From the NCBI GenBank assembly GCA_945869165.1, contig CAMBNY010000004.1, positions 16,929-80,928 on the forward strand: a DNA stretch of 64,000 nucleotides, written 5' to 3'. The stretch's first letter is position 1, and each line of letters opens with the position of its first letter. The translations under genes and the position numbers were made by a program. This document shows, piece after piece, positions 52,709 to 62,190 of this stretch. The notes under the pieces were generated by a model. It was given only the letters and a program-made list of their open reading frames with translations. It did not search any database and had not been told where the DNA came from. Source of the DNA: Comamonas sp. lk (GTDB taxonomy: Bacteria > Pseudomonadota > Gammaproteobacteria > Burkholderiales > Burkholderiaceae_C).

Positions 52709-54460
52709 ATGCTCTGGCTCGATAAGGCTCAACGCTTTCTATTCTTTACCGGCAAAGGCGGCGTCGGTAAAACCTCTATTTCTGCCGCAAGCGCCATTGC
52801 CCTGGCCGACGCGGGCAAGCGCGTCTTGCTGGTCAGCACCGATGCCGCGTCCAACCTGGATGAGATGCTGGGCATCAGCCTGCAAAACGTCCCGGTGCCG
52901 GTGCCGGGCGTGCCCGGCCTGGCCTGTATCAACATCGATCCCGATGTCGCCGCCCTCGCCTACCGCCAACGCGTCATAGCCCAAATGGGCGCAGTGGCCA
53001 GCGCGGCAGAAAAAGCGGCTGTTTCCGAGCAGTTATCCGGTGCTTGCACCACAGAGATTGCCTCTTTTGACGAGTTCTCCAGCCTGCTGGCGCAGGCCCA
53101 CAGCCACTATGACCATATCGTGTTTGACACCGCGCCCAGCGGGCACACGCTGCATTTACTCAGCCTGCCCAAAGCCTGGAGCGGCTTTCTGGCCAATAAC
53201 GACCAAGGCGCATCCTGCTTGGGCCCGCACTCTGGTCTCAAAATGCAAGAGGCACGCTTCAACCAAGCCTTGGCTGTATTGAGCGATCCGGCGCGCACCA
53301 CCGTCATTTTGGTGGCCCGCCCCGAAACCAGCGCGCTGCAAGAAGCAGCCCGTACCAGTGTCGAATTGTTAGCACTGGGTTTGTCCAACCAGCGCTTGAT
53401 CGTCAACGGTGTTTTTCACGCAAGCCAGCCCCAAGACCCGATTGCACGGGCTATCGAACAACAAGGCGCCAAGGCCTTAGCCGCGCTGCCGCAAGCCCTG
53501 GCCTTGTTGCAGCGCGACGACGTGCCGTTGCGCAGTTTTGACAGCGTTGGCCTTGCCGCGCTGCGCGCTTTGCTTGGCGATGGCGAGAACCCAATCACAC
53601 CGCATTTGGACACGCTGCAGGTGCATACGCCAAAGTCCGTTGCCGCACTGGTTGAGGACCTGGCGCAGCAAGACTATGGCTTGGTGATGGTCATGGGCAA
53701 AGGCGGCGTGGGCAAAACCACGATTGCAGCAGCCCTGGCCCTGGGCTTGCTGGCCAAGGGCAAAACGGTGCACCTCAGCACCACCGACCCTGCAGCCCAC
53801 CTGGCGCAAACCTTGGCCCAAGAGGTGCCCGGACTGCGCGTCAGCCGCATCGACCCCAAGGTGGAGACCCAGCGCTATATCGACAAAATGATGGCATCCA
53901 AAGCCGCGTTAAGTGCGGATGAAAAAGCACTGCTCTTAGAGGACTTGCAGTCGCCTTGTACCGAAGAGGTGGCGGTGTTCCATGCCTTCTCGCATATCGT
54001 GGCACAAGCGCGCCATGGATTTGTGGTGCTCTATACCGCCCCCACCGGCCACTCCCTGCTCTTGATGGACGCCGCCGGCGCCTACCACCGGCAAATTCTC
54101 AGCACCTACCCGCAAGCGGGCGGGGCCGCGCTGAGTCTGATCACACCTTTGATGCGCATGCAAGACAAGGACTACACCAAAATTATTTTGGTAACCCTGC
54201 CCGAAAGCACCCCGGTATCCCAGGCCGCAGCGCTGCAAGAGGACTTGCGGCGCGCCAAGATAGAGCCCTATGCCTGGGTGCTCAATCGCTCGGTGTTGGC
54301 GGCCCATCCCAGCGATCCCTTGCTGCGCGCCCGTCTGCAAGGCGAGGTGGCGCAAATCGGCCGTATCGAGGCGGGGCTGTCGTCCAACTTATTCGCTATC
54401 GCCTTCCAGCCCGAACCGCCAGTAGGCCTGCACGCACTGCGCAGCTTGCTGGCGCAATAG
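52709..54460 (+). CDS. arsA: ArsA-type ATPase with both P-loops and all three arsenite-site cysteines
   Basis: A 583-residue duplicated ATPase. P-loops are FTGKGGVGKTS (residues 13-23) and MGKGGVGKTT (329-338). The DTAPSGHT and YTAPTGHS signature segments are both present. Cys113 (SGACTTEIASF), Cys170 (GASCLGPHSG) and Cys417 (SPCTEEVAVF) correspond to the three metalloid-binding cysteines of E. coli R773 ArsA (C113, C172, C422). ArsA usually drives ArsB; here the next gene is a P-type ATPase, 12 bases away, and no arsB or acr3 is in the window. CbpA/CbpM lie upstream, so a Get3-like protein-targeting role is an alternative, although the cysteines favour ArsA. Confidence 0.9.
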   Translation: MLWLDKAQRFLFFTGKGGVGKTSISAASAIALADAGKRVLLVSTDAASNLDEMLGISLQNVPVPVPGVPGLACINIDPDVAALAYRQRVIAQMGAVASAAEKAAVSEQLSGACTTEIASFDEFSSLLAQAHSHYDHIVFDTAPSGHTLHLLSLPKAWSGFLANNDQGASCLGPHSGLKMQEARFNQALAVLSDPARTTVILVARPETSALQEAARTSVELLALGLSNQRLIVNGVFHASQPQDPIARAIEQQGAKALAALPQALALLQRDDVPLRSFDSVGLAALRALLGDGENPITPHLDTLQVHTPKSVAALVEDLAQQDYGLVMVMGKGGVGKTTIAAALALGLLAKGKTVHLSTTDPAAHLAQTLAQEVPGLRVSRIDPKVETQRYIDKMMASKAALSADEKALLLEDLQSPCTEEVAVFHAFSHIVAQARHGFVVLYTAPTGHSLLLMDAAGAYHRQILSTYPQAGGAALSLITPLMRMQDKDYTKIILVTLPESTPVSQAAALQEDLRRAKIEPYAWVLNRSVLAAHPSDPLLRARLQGEVAQIGRIEAGLSSNLFAIAFQPEPPVGLHALRSLLAQ

Positions 54461-54472
54461 GCCTGCCCCTGC

Positions 54473-57052
54473 ATGTCCAAGGCTGCGCAACAGGCTAATC
54501 AAACGCCCCAAGGTTTGTCCAGCGCGCAAGCCGCACTGCGACTCGCCGCCGATGGGCCCAATGCCTTGCCCCCGGCCACAAAGAGTTCTTTAGTGGGGCG
54601 CATAGGCCACATGTTGCACGAGCCTATGTTTGTGTTGCTGCTGGTGGCAGCGGTGCTCTACATCGTGTTGGGCGATTTGAATGAAGGCTTGGTATTGGCG
54701 GTGTTTGTGCTCGCGGTGCTGGGGCTTACGCTGTACCAGGAAGGCAAGTCGGCCAACTCCATCGAAGCCTTGCGCGCCATGCACCAACACCAGGCACGCG
54801 TGCTACGCGATGGCGCGGCAGTGCGCATCCCGGCCAGCCAGCTGGTGGTGGGAGATCTGGTGCTGGTGGCCGAAGGCGACCGGGTGGCAGCCGATGGCGT
54901 ATTGCTGGAAGCGGACAGCATGGAGGTGGACGAATCGATGCGCACAGGCGAATCGATACCCGTGGCCAAAGCAGTCCTGGCAGAGCCTGCGGCCCTGAAG
55001 GCGCATATTTTTTCGGGTACCCACCTGGTGCGCGGCCATGGCATTTTTTGCGTCACGGCCACTGGCGCCCACACCGAAATCGGCAAGATCGGTAGCAGCT
55101 TAAGTGCATTAGATTCCGAGGCAACACCGCTGCAAAAGCAAACCGCGCAGTTGGTGCGCGTGCTTGCCACGCTAGGCCTGGGTTTGTGTACTGCCATGGT
55201 GCTTTTAATGGGCTGGCGCAGCGGGCAGTGGCTGCCTGCTTTGTTGTCTGGCATCGCGCTGGCGATGGCCATGCTGCCGGAGGAATACCCGGTCGTGCTT
55301 GCCATCATCCCGGCGCTGGGCGCGCACCGCCTGGCGCAAGCAGGTGTGCTAACGCGCCACATCAACGCCATCGAGACTCTGGGCGCCACCAGTGTTTTGT
55401 GTACCGACAAAACCGGCACACTGACCCACAACCGCATGTCGGTGCAAGCCCTGGCTTTGGCGGCCCAAGGTGTGGTGCCGAGCGCGATGTTTACGCCAGG
55501 ACACAGCGACACGCTGCCCGCAGACTTTGCGCCATTGGTCCAGCACGCAGTGCTGGCCAGTGCCCAAACGCCGACAGACCCGATGGAGATTGCCTTCCAA
55601 GGATTTGCCGCTCGCTGGATAGACCCATTAGGCCCGACCAAGGGTTTGTATGACGGATGGCGCTTAGTGCAAAGCTATCCCTTGAGCACAGCGCTACGCG
55701 CCATGGCCCATGTGTGGCAACACCCGGACAGCGGTGACTATGCGATTGCGGCCAAGGGCGCACCAGAAGCCATCATGCACTTGTGCCACATGGAAAGCGC
55801 TGCGCAAAACGCTTGCATGCATCAGGTGGAGGCGATGGCCGCCCAAGGCCTGCGTGTGCTGGCCGTGGCCCGAGGGCAGCACGCCGGTGGCCCTTGGCCC
55901 AAGGCGCAGCATGATTTTGATTTTCAATGGCTGGGCCTGATCGGCCTGGCCGACCCCATGCGCGAGGAGGTGCCGCAGGCCATGGCGCAATGCCAGGCCG
56001 CTGGCATCCGGGTGATCATGGTCACGGGCGACCACCCCGCCACCGCGCAAGTGATTGCGCAACAAGCAGGCATGCCGCCCGGTGCGCTGCTCACGGGTGA
56101 CGCCATCGAACTGCTTAGCGATAGCGCGCTGGCCGATGCGCTGCGCTCGGCCCAGGTATGCGCTCGCATATCGCCGCACCAAAAGCTGCGCATCGTGCAA
56201 GCGCTCAAGCGCAATGGCGAAATCGTCACGATGACCGGCGACGGCGTCAACGACGCCCCCGCCTTGCGCGCTGCCCATGTGGGCGTAGCCATGGGCGCAC
56301 GCGGCACCGACGTAGCACGCGAAGCGTCAGACCTGGTCTTGGTGGACGACAACTTCGCCTCTATCGTGCGCAGCATCCGCATCGGGCGGCGCATTTTTAG
56401 CAATTTGCAAAAGTCCATGGCCTATATTTTTGCCATCCATATTCCCATAGCCATGCTGGCGCTGGTGCCCATGCTGTTTGCGCTGCCGCCGCTTTTTTTG
56501 CCACTGCACATCGCCCTCTTAGAAATGGTGATTGACCCGGCATGTTCTCTGGCCTTTGAAAACGAGCCTGAAAGCGCCAATGCCATGTCTAGCCCGCCAC
56601 GCGACACCCGCGCACCGCTGTTTAGTGCGGCTGCCATGGCCCGTGCCGGTGTGCAGGGTATGTGGGTCTTGCTGTCTGCTGCCTTGGCCTATGGGGCATC
56701 CACCCTTACGCCACAAACGAGTGACGCCCTAGTCCATTCGCGCACTATGGTCATGGTGGCATTTGTGGTGGGCAACGGATGGCTCATCTTTATTTCGAAA
56801 GCCCAAGGTCAGCCACTGCTCCAAGCTAATCTGCCCGTCAATCGGGCTGCTGTCGTAATTGCCATAGGCACGTTTGCACTTGTGCTGCTGGCCGTCTACC
56901 TACCCTGGCTTGCCAGCCAACTGAAGTTCTATCCACTAGAGCCACAGGCACTGGGAATTGCGATGGCCTGCGGTAGCCTGGGTTTTATCGTTCACATTGC
57001 AGGGTCGGCGTTACAACGCTGCGGCCTTGGTTCGCTCAGCCACGAATACTGA
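54473..57052 (+). CDS. P-type cation-transporting ATPase
   Basis: An 859-residue pump. It has the actuator TGES motif, the phosphorylation motif CTDKTGTLTHN, the hinge TGDGVNDAPALRAAHVGVAM, the MVTGDHPATAQ segment and six to ten membrane helices including a C-terminal six-helix set. The membrane motif is PEEYP (MAMLPEEYPVVLAII), which sits between calcium-type PEGLP and others and is common in bacterial pumps of uncertain ion. It starts 12 bases after arsA. No heavy-metal N-terminal CxxC domain is seen. The ion is unknown. Confidence 0.9.
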   Translation: MSKAAQQANQTPQGLSSAQAALRLAADGPNALPPATKSSLVGRIGHMLHEPMFVLLLVAAVLYIVLGDLNEGLVLAVFVLAVLGLTLYQEGKSANSIEALRAMHQHQARVLRDGAAVRIPASQLVVGDLVLVAEGDRVAADGVLLEADSMEVDESMRTGESIPVAKAVLAEPAALKAHIFSGTHLVRGHGIFCVTATGAHTEIGKIGSSLSALDSEATPLQKQTAQLVRVLATLGLGLCTAMVLLMGWRSGQWLPALLSGIALAMAMLPEEYPVVLAIIPALGAHRLAQAGVLTRHINAIETLGATSVLCTDKTGTLTHNRMSVQALALAAQGVVPSAMFTPGHSDTLPADFAPLVQHAVLASAQTPTDPMEIAFQGFAARWIDPLGPTKGLYDGWRLVQSYPLSTALRAMAHVWQHPDSGDYAIAAKGAPEAIMHLCHMESAAQNACMHQVEAMAAQGLRVLAVARGQHAGGPWPKAQHDFDFQWLGLIGLADPMREEVPQAMAQCQAAGIRVIMVTGDHPATAQVIAQQAGMPPGALLTGDAIELLSDSALADALRSAQVCARISPHQKLRIVQALKRNGEIVTMTGDGVNDAPALRAAHVGVAMGARGTDVAREASDLVLVDDNFASIVRSIRIGRRIFSNLQKSMAYIFAIHIPIAMLALVPMLFALPPLFLPLHIALLEMVIDPACSLAFENEPESANAMSSPPRDTRAPLFSAAAMARAGVQGMWVLLSAALAYGASTLTPQTSDALVHSRTMVMVAFVVGNGWLIFISKAQGQPLLQANLPVNRAAVVIAIGTFALVLLAVYLPWLASQLKFYPLEPQALGIAMACGSLGFIVHIAGSALQRCGLGSLSHEY

Positions 57053-57325
57053 GCGCTTGCGCGGTTCAAAGGCTCTTGCCTGCTGTGATTCAGTGGGCGA
57101 GGCGCTAGGCAAGATATCGGGATAGTTCAAACGCCTAGCTAAGTCAAGGCACCAACAGCCGCGTGTTGAGACCATTGGCCTAAATATTGCCAACGGTCAT
57201 GCAGGCGATAGCACGGTGTGGATTTTGAAGCTACAGTAGTCCAGCGTGTTTTTGATGCGCCGCAACATTGCGGGTAGCCTTGGCACCGATTCCCGACTCA
57301 CTAAATGACTACCAAAGGAGCATGC

Positions 57326-58492
57326 ATGACGGCTGGCCTATTTTCATTTTTACCCATGGACCGGGTGCACTTTGGCACGGCCGCGGCCACGGCATTGCAA
57401 CAAGAAGTAGAGCAGCGCGGTGCGCAGCGTGTATTTGTGGTCACGGGCCGCACCCTCCATGAAAAGACGGATTTAGTTCGCACGGCTACGGCAGGTATCA
57501 AGAAGCAAATGGTCGGCACTTTTGACGCTTGCGTGGAGCACACGCCTTTTAGCACCGTCATCGCGCTAGCCCAAGCCTTGCGCTCGGCAAATGCCGACTT
57601 GATTGTGAGCATAGGGGGCGGCACCGTCATTGATACGGTAAAAATCGCGCTGGTTTGCTTGGCTGAGAATGTCCAAACGATCGAACAACTGGGTGATTGG
57701 CATATGGCCATCAACCCCGATGGCAGTGTGCGTGTGCCCGTTGTCAGGGAACCGCCGTGCCGCCAAATCACGATTCCCACGACGCTTTCAGGCGCGGAAT
57801 TTAGTGACTTAGCCGGAGGCACGAACACCAGCACCGGAATCAAACATGGCTTCACTGGGCGCTTTATTGGCTCTGCCAGCGTTATCTTGGATCCCGCTAT
57901 GACCGTGGCTACGCCCGATGCCTTATGGCTCTCCACCGGGGTACGCGCTATCGACCATGCGGTTGAAGCGCTGTGCGCGGTGAACGCGCAGGCTTTCACA
58001 GATGCCTTGGCCATTAGGGCATTGGGCCTTATGCAAAGCGCCCTGCGCCGTTACATGGTCGACCCGCATGACCTAAAAGCCCGTTTGAATGGGCAAACCG
58101 CCTCATGGCTGGCTGCGACCAGCATTCGGCGCGTTCACTACGGTGCCAGCCATGGCCTGGGACATGCGCTGGGTGGTGATAGTGGTGTGCCGCATGGCAT
58201 CACGTCCTGCGTTCTGCTACCCACGGTGATGCGCTATAACCAAGACTATTGCGCCAAGCCCCTGCAAGAAATAGCAGCTGCATTAGGCGACCCTTCACGT
58301 TCTGCTGCAGACCAACTCCAAGACTTGATTGCAGAACTGAAGTTGCCCACGCGTATTTCCCAATTGAAGGTGGCGCATGAAAGATTGCCCATCATCGCCG
58401 AGAAAGGTTTGGGTAATCCCTTCGTACGCTCCAATCCAAGGCCTATCACTAAAGCGGCAGACAACCTCGAAATCCTTCAGGCCGCCTGGTAA
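57326..58492 (+). CDS. Iron-ADH family dehydrogenase, maleylacetate-reductase-like
   Basis: A 388-residue protein from ATG 57326, preferred because AAAGGAG lies at the right distance. It has the NAD motif IVSIGGGTVIDTVK and the family core IPTTLSGAEFSDLAGGTN. The metal region GVRAIDHAVEAL shows Arg where Fe-ADH proteins have Asp, followed by His211. HGLGHALGGDSGVPHG carries the other two histidines (276/280 and 290). The loss of Asp fits the maleylacetate-reductase side of the family. It may act on an aldehyde, alcohol or maleylacetate. Neighbours suggest a catabolic cluster. Confidence 0.83.
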   Translation: MTAGLFSFLPMDRVHFGTAAATALQQEVEQRGAQRVFVVTGRTLHEKTDLVRTATAGIKKQMVGTFDACVEHTPFSTVIALAQALRSANADLIVSIGGGTVIDTVKIALVCLAENVQTIEQLGDWHMAINPDGSVRVPVVREPPCRQITIPTTLSGAEFSDLAGGTNTSTGIKHGFTGRFIGSASVILDPAMTVATPDALWLSTGVRAIDHAVEALCAVNAQAFTDALAIRALGLMQSALRRYMVDPHDLKARLNGQTASWLAATSIRRVHYGASHGLGHALGGDSGVPHGITSCVLLPTVMRYNQDYCAKPLQEIAAALGDPSRSAADQLQDLIAELKLPTRISQLKVAHERLPIIAEKGLGNPFVRSNPRPITKAADNLEILQAAW

Positions 58493-58551
58493 GTTGGGGC
58501 CAATTAAGCATCAATCCAAAAAATTTCTCCGCCTACGCTCATCCAAAAGAT

Positions 58552-59817
58552 ATGAACACCCACCTCCAACCCACGCCCGTCCCACTGGATGCTATGGAAA
58601 GTGATCCTCGCCATATGGCTTGGATGGTAGGCACGCCACCTCCCCCGCAAAAGCGCGTACGATTTGATGACGGCAGCATGTTGCGATTTCCGCAAAACCG
58701 TTGGGCCAATAGCAATTACCGTAATTTGGTACCCACCAAGGTCATCTCGCGCGGCCCTGGCCCGGTGGTGACCCTAGAACGCGCCGACCGCCAGGATTTG
58801 GACGCGCTACAGTTCCAGCCCATCGGATCATCCACGCCGATGCGCTGGGACCAGTCGCTACTAACCAATTACACCGACGGTATCGTGGTACTTCATCGTG
58901 GCCGGATCGTCTACGAGCGCTACGCAGGCGCACTCAACGCAGACACGCCGCATATCGCCTTTTCAGTGACCAAGTCATTTATCGGTTGCATTGGCGCCTG
59001 CCTGGTCTACGAAGGCCTGATCGACGAAACAGCCATGGTCACCCACTACATACCTGAACTCGCTGGCAGTGGCTTTGCCGACGCGACGGTGCGCCAAGTA
59101 CTTGATATGACGACCGGCTTGGATTACAGCGAAGATTACACCGACTCCGAGGCAGGCATTTGGCATCACGCCCGGGCCGGAGGGTTGCTCTTTCGTCCCA
59201 CGGGTTATCAGGGTCCAGACAGTTTTTATGAATTCCTGCCAACCGTGAAAAAGCAAGGCGTTCACGGTGCGCATTTTTCCTACAAAACAATCAATACGGA
59301 TGTGCTGGGGTGGATCATTCAGCGTGTTACGGGGATGTCGCTAGCCGACAACCTATCGCAGCGTATCTGGTCACTGCTAGGGGCAGAACACGATGCCTAC
59401 ATTACGGTCGACTCGGCAGGTACTGAATTTGCGGGCGCCGGCCTGAACACCACGCTGCGCGACCTGGCGCGCTTTGGGGAGATGATGCGCAACGGCGGGC
59501 GGGCCCTAGGCCAAAAACTGCTGTACCCCGAAGTGGTTGCGGATATCTCCCGAGGCGCAAACCCGGCGCAATTTGTATCTGCGGGCTACCACACCCTGCC
59601 CGGCTGGAGCTACCGCAGCATGTGGTGGATCTCGCACAATCCACATGGCGCCTATATGGCTCGGGGCATTCACGGCCAGGCGCTGTACATCGATCCATTG
59701 GCAGAGATGGTGATTGCGCGCTACGGCTCACACCATATCGCCGGCAACCTAGGCATAGATCCGCACTCTATTCCTGCCTACCATGCGATGGCACTGCATT
59801 TAATGCAGTCCAACTGA
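58552..59817 (+). CDS. Beta-lactamase-fold serine hydrolase (NylB/EstB-like)
   Basis: A 421-residue protein with the SxxK nucleophile at Ser138 (AFSVTKSFIG) and a Tyr at 244 in HFSYKTINTDVLGWI. The third motif GIHGQALYIDP is in the HGG-like position. No signal peptide is seen, so it is cytosolic. The fold covers class C beta-lactamase-like esterases, peptidases and 6-aminohexanoate-dimer hydrolase (NylB). The VTKSFIG and NTDVLGW combination is closest to the NylB/carboxylesterase group. An amidase gene lies downstream. The substrate is unknown; an amide or ester of a small acid is likely. Confidence 0.82.
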   Translation: MNTHLQPTPVPLDAMESDPRHMAWMVGTPPPPQKRVRFDDGSMLRFPQNRWANSNYRNLVPTKVISRGPGPVVTLERADRQDLDALQFQPIGSSTPMRWDQSLLTNYTDGIVVLHRGRIVYERYAGALNADTPHIAFSVTKSFIGCIGACLVYEGLIDETAMVTHYIPELAGSGFADATVRQVLDMTTGLDYSEDYTDSEAGIWHHARAGGLLFRPTGYQGPDSFYEFLPTVKKQGVHGAHFSYKTINTDVLGWIIQRVTGMSLADNLSQRIWSLLGAEHDAYITVDSAGTEFAGAGLNTTLRDLARFGEMMRNGGRALGQKLLYPEVVADISRGANPAQFVSAGYHTLPGWSYRSMWWISHNPHGAYMARGIHGQALYIDPLAEMVIARYGSHHIAGNLGIDPHSIPAYHAMALHLMQSN

Positions 59818-59847
59818 AAGTACGCCGCATCATTGACAACACCCAGT

Positions 59848-60453
59848 ATGACCAACTTAAAAAATCTCCAGCTGATCCCCGCGCGCAAAGGCAGCGCTGC
59901 GCGTATGCGGTCGGGTCAAACACTCCAGGTGATCAATACCCATGGTTCACAGGTGGTGGATTTTTGGGCCTTCAACGAAGCAGACCTTGGCGAATGCATG
60001 TCCATGGAACATACCCGTGGCATGTTGTGCAGGATCACGCCTTTGGTTGGCGATAAGCTTTACACCAACAAGCGCCGCGTCATTCTTTCCATGGTCGAAG
60101 ATACCTCGCCAGGCATTCACGACACCTTGATCGCATCTTGCGACCGCTACCGCTACGAGCAACTCGGCGCAATAGGTTTTCATGACAACTGCACAGACAA
60201 TTTAGGACATGCTCTTGCCGCCATCGGATTGCAACGCATCGTCCATCCGGCGCCATTCAATTTATTCATGAACATACCGGTCAAAAATGGTATTGAACTA
60301 TCTTTTGAAGCACCATTGGGAAAAATCGGCGACAGCGTCAGTTTTCGTGCGGAGATGGACTGCGTCGTGGCCTTCTCCGCCTGCCCGCAAGACATGCTGC
60401 CCATCAATGGTGCCGACTGCATCATTCACGATGCGCACTACCTGATCTCGTAA
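59848..60453 (+). CDS. DUF1989 (urea carboxylase-associated/CgdAB-like) protein
   Basis: A 201-residue protein from ATG 59848. The signature is QVINTHGSQVVDFWAFNEAD, then SMEHTRGMLCRITPLVGDKL, then SCDRYRYEQLG and FHDNCTDN, later VFSACPQDMLPING. DUF1989 includes the carboxyguanidine deiminase subunits CgdA/CgdB and urea amidolyase-associated proteins. No urea carboxylase is in the window. It belongs to a nitrogen-catabolic group with the amidase and hydrolase (inference). Confidence 0.83.
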   Translation: MTNLKNLQLIPARKGSAARMRSGQTLQVINTHGSQVVDFWAFNEADLGECMSMEHTRGMLCRITPLVGDKLYTNKRRVILSMVEDTSPGIHDTLIASCDRYRYEQLGAIGFHDNCTDNLGHALAAIGLQRIVHPAPFNLFMNIPVKNGIELSFEAPLGKIGDSVSFRAEMDCVVAFSACPQDMLPINGADCIIHDAHYLIS

Positions 60454-60482
60454 GTAAGCAAAGTGCGCAAGGCCTGAAACCG

Positions 60483-60572
60483 CTAAATGTCGCCAATCAA
60501 TACGGTGTAAACGAAGATCAGGCAAACCACTACAAACCAGAACGCCAATATGGCAAAAACTGTGTTTTTCAT
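60483..60572 (-). CDS. Possible 29-aa single-span membrane peptide
   Basis: An ATG at 60572 on the minus strand follows GGAG with acceptable spacing and opens a frame MKNTVFAILAFWFVVVCLIF then VYTVLIGDI. Nearly all of it is one hydrophobic helix, as in known small membrane peptides. No family recognised; it could be chance, but the ribosome site and composition favour a gene. Confidence 0.4.
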   Translation of the reverse strand: MKNTVFAILAFWFVVVCLIFVYTVLIGDI

Positions 60573-60721
60573 GGTGGCGAACTCCGAAGTTTCAGCGGCA
60601 GGAGAATCTATCAGCCGCGAGAATAGCACTTAAATCAGCCGGTACAAGCACTACCCGGTCTAGTGGCATTACCGTCAGTACCTAGACTCGCGATCCACCG
60701 TAGGCCCGCGCAATTGCTTAT

Positions 60722-62176
60722 TCAGTTATACCCAGGCGGCGCTAGAAAGGCGGCAAATTCTTTTTCTAATCGCTTGGCCATATCGATACACAAGAGATCG
60801 CCATACTGCGGTCCGATGATTTGTACGCCACTAGGCAACCCTGTTTCGGTCAGGCCCGCAGGCGCGATGGTAGATGGCAGATAAGCCATCCCCGAATAAC
60901 CGGCCCAGAACAATTGCGTGGTCGTTGGCTGGGCTTGGCCATTGACATCTAGCATGCGCTCCCAGCGCTCGCCCTTCTGGTTGTGCGGGAATGCGACCGT
61001 GGCCGCAGTCGGACACAGCAAGAAATCGTAGTCCTTGAAGAAAGCCTCCCACTGCAATTGCATGCGATAACGCTGCTCGTGCAAGAGCAGCCATTCGTAA
61101 TGCGACAACGCACAACCGCGCAACATCCAGGCTTCGTAATCGTCGCGCTTAGGGCCTAAGGCCGCGGCGCGGTCCTGTACGCCGCGAAACTGCGTTAGCG
61201 ACAGATTGCGTGCAGTCGCAGCGCGTAACAGCAGAATAAAAGTCTTGTGTGCTTCGTGCAGGTCGATGTCTGGCCTCGCGCTATCGCTCACTTTGGCGCC
61301 TGCCTTACCCAGAAAATCCGCCACAGCTTGAATGCGGTTTTGTACCGCCGTGTCCACCGGCGCGGTGGCTGCAGTTTTGAGCACCGCGACCCTGAATTCT
61401 TTCCAGTGTTTCTTTACGGGTTTTTTGAGTCGAACACGCCAGCCACGCGCATACACATCGTCGCCGCCGGCCATGACGCCCAGCCCTATCTCCAGATCGC
61501 GCGCACTGCGTGCCAGCGGACCGGCGACACAAAGGTCATCCGGCGACAAAAACGCAGGCAACGCATGGCCTTCCATAGAGCACAACCCGAAAGTGGGTTT
61601 GTGGCCGTACACGCCGCAGTAATGCGCCGGATCGCGGATGGACGCACCAATGTCGCTCCCCGTATCGAGTGCGGTCAAACCAGCGGCCAAGGCTGCCGCC
61701 GAACCGCCCGAAGAACCGCCAGGTACCTTTGATGGGTCCCAAGGATTGTTGGTGGTGCCGTAGACTGGATTGAAAGTCTGCCAATCGGCCAGCATGGTTG
61801 GCACATTGGTCTTGCCAAAGATGATGGCACCGGCGGCGCGGTAGCGTTTCACGGCATCCGCGTCGGCGGCGGGCATGTACTGCTTCATATCCGCCCTGCC
61901 CCATGTGCTGGGTAAGCCGCTCATGTCGAACGACTCCTTGATGGTCATGGGTATACCGTGTAAGGGGCCACTACTTTCGCCGCGCAAAGTCATGCGGTCG
62001 GCGGCACGCGCCCGCTTTTTAGCACGCTCAATGTCCAGCACGACGATGGCGTTGAGCGCCGGGTTAAAGCGCTCGACCCGTTGGAGGTACGCCTTGAGCA
62101 ACTCCAGGCTGCCAATTTTTTGCTGACGGATGGCAGCGGCCAATTTGTGCGCCGGTACGAAAGGATTAAAGCTCAT
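60722..62176 (-). CDS. Amidase signature family amidase
   Basis: A 484-residue amidase-signature enzyme. The triad is visible: Lys80 (GIPMTIKESFD), cis-Ser155 (PGGSSGGSAAALAAG) and nucleophile Ser179 (GSDIGASIRDPA). GHKPTFGL and the C-terminal GLPSGVQIIGPQYGD are family-typical. It is the same general class as NylA and as glutamyl amidotransferase A, but no GatB/GatC partners are present, so it is a stand-alone amidase. A truncated SDR lies just upstream. Confidence 0.9.
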   Translation of the reverse strand: MSFNPFVPAHKLAAAIRQQKIGSLELLKAYLQRVERFNPALNAIVVLDIERAKKRARAADRMTLRGESSGPLHGIPMTIKESFDMSGLPSTWGRADMKQYMPAADADAVKRYRAAGAIIFGKTNVPTMLADWQTFNPVYGTTNNPWDPSKVPGGSSGGSAAALAAGLTALDTGSDIGASIRDPAHYCGVYGHKPTFGLCSMEGHALPAFLSPDDLCVAGPLARSARDLEIGLGVMAGGDDVYARGWRVRLKKPVKKHWKEFRVAVLKTAATAPVDTAVQNRIQAVADFLGKAGAKVSDSARPDIDLHEAHKTFILLLRAATARNLSLTQFRGVQDRAAALGPKRDDYEAWMLRGCALSHYEWLLLHEQRYRMQLQWEAFFKDYDFLLCPTAATVAFPHNQKGERWERMLDVNGQAQPTTTQLFWAGYSGMAYLPSTIAPAGLTETGLPSGVQIIGPQYGDLLCIDMAKRLEKEFAAFLAPPGYN

Positions 62177-62190
62177 GGGGTTAGCCTTTT

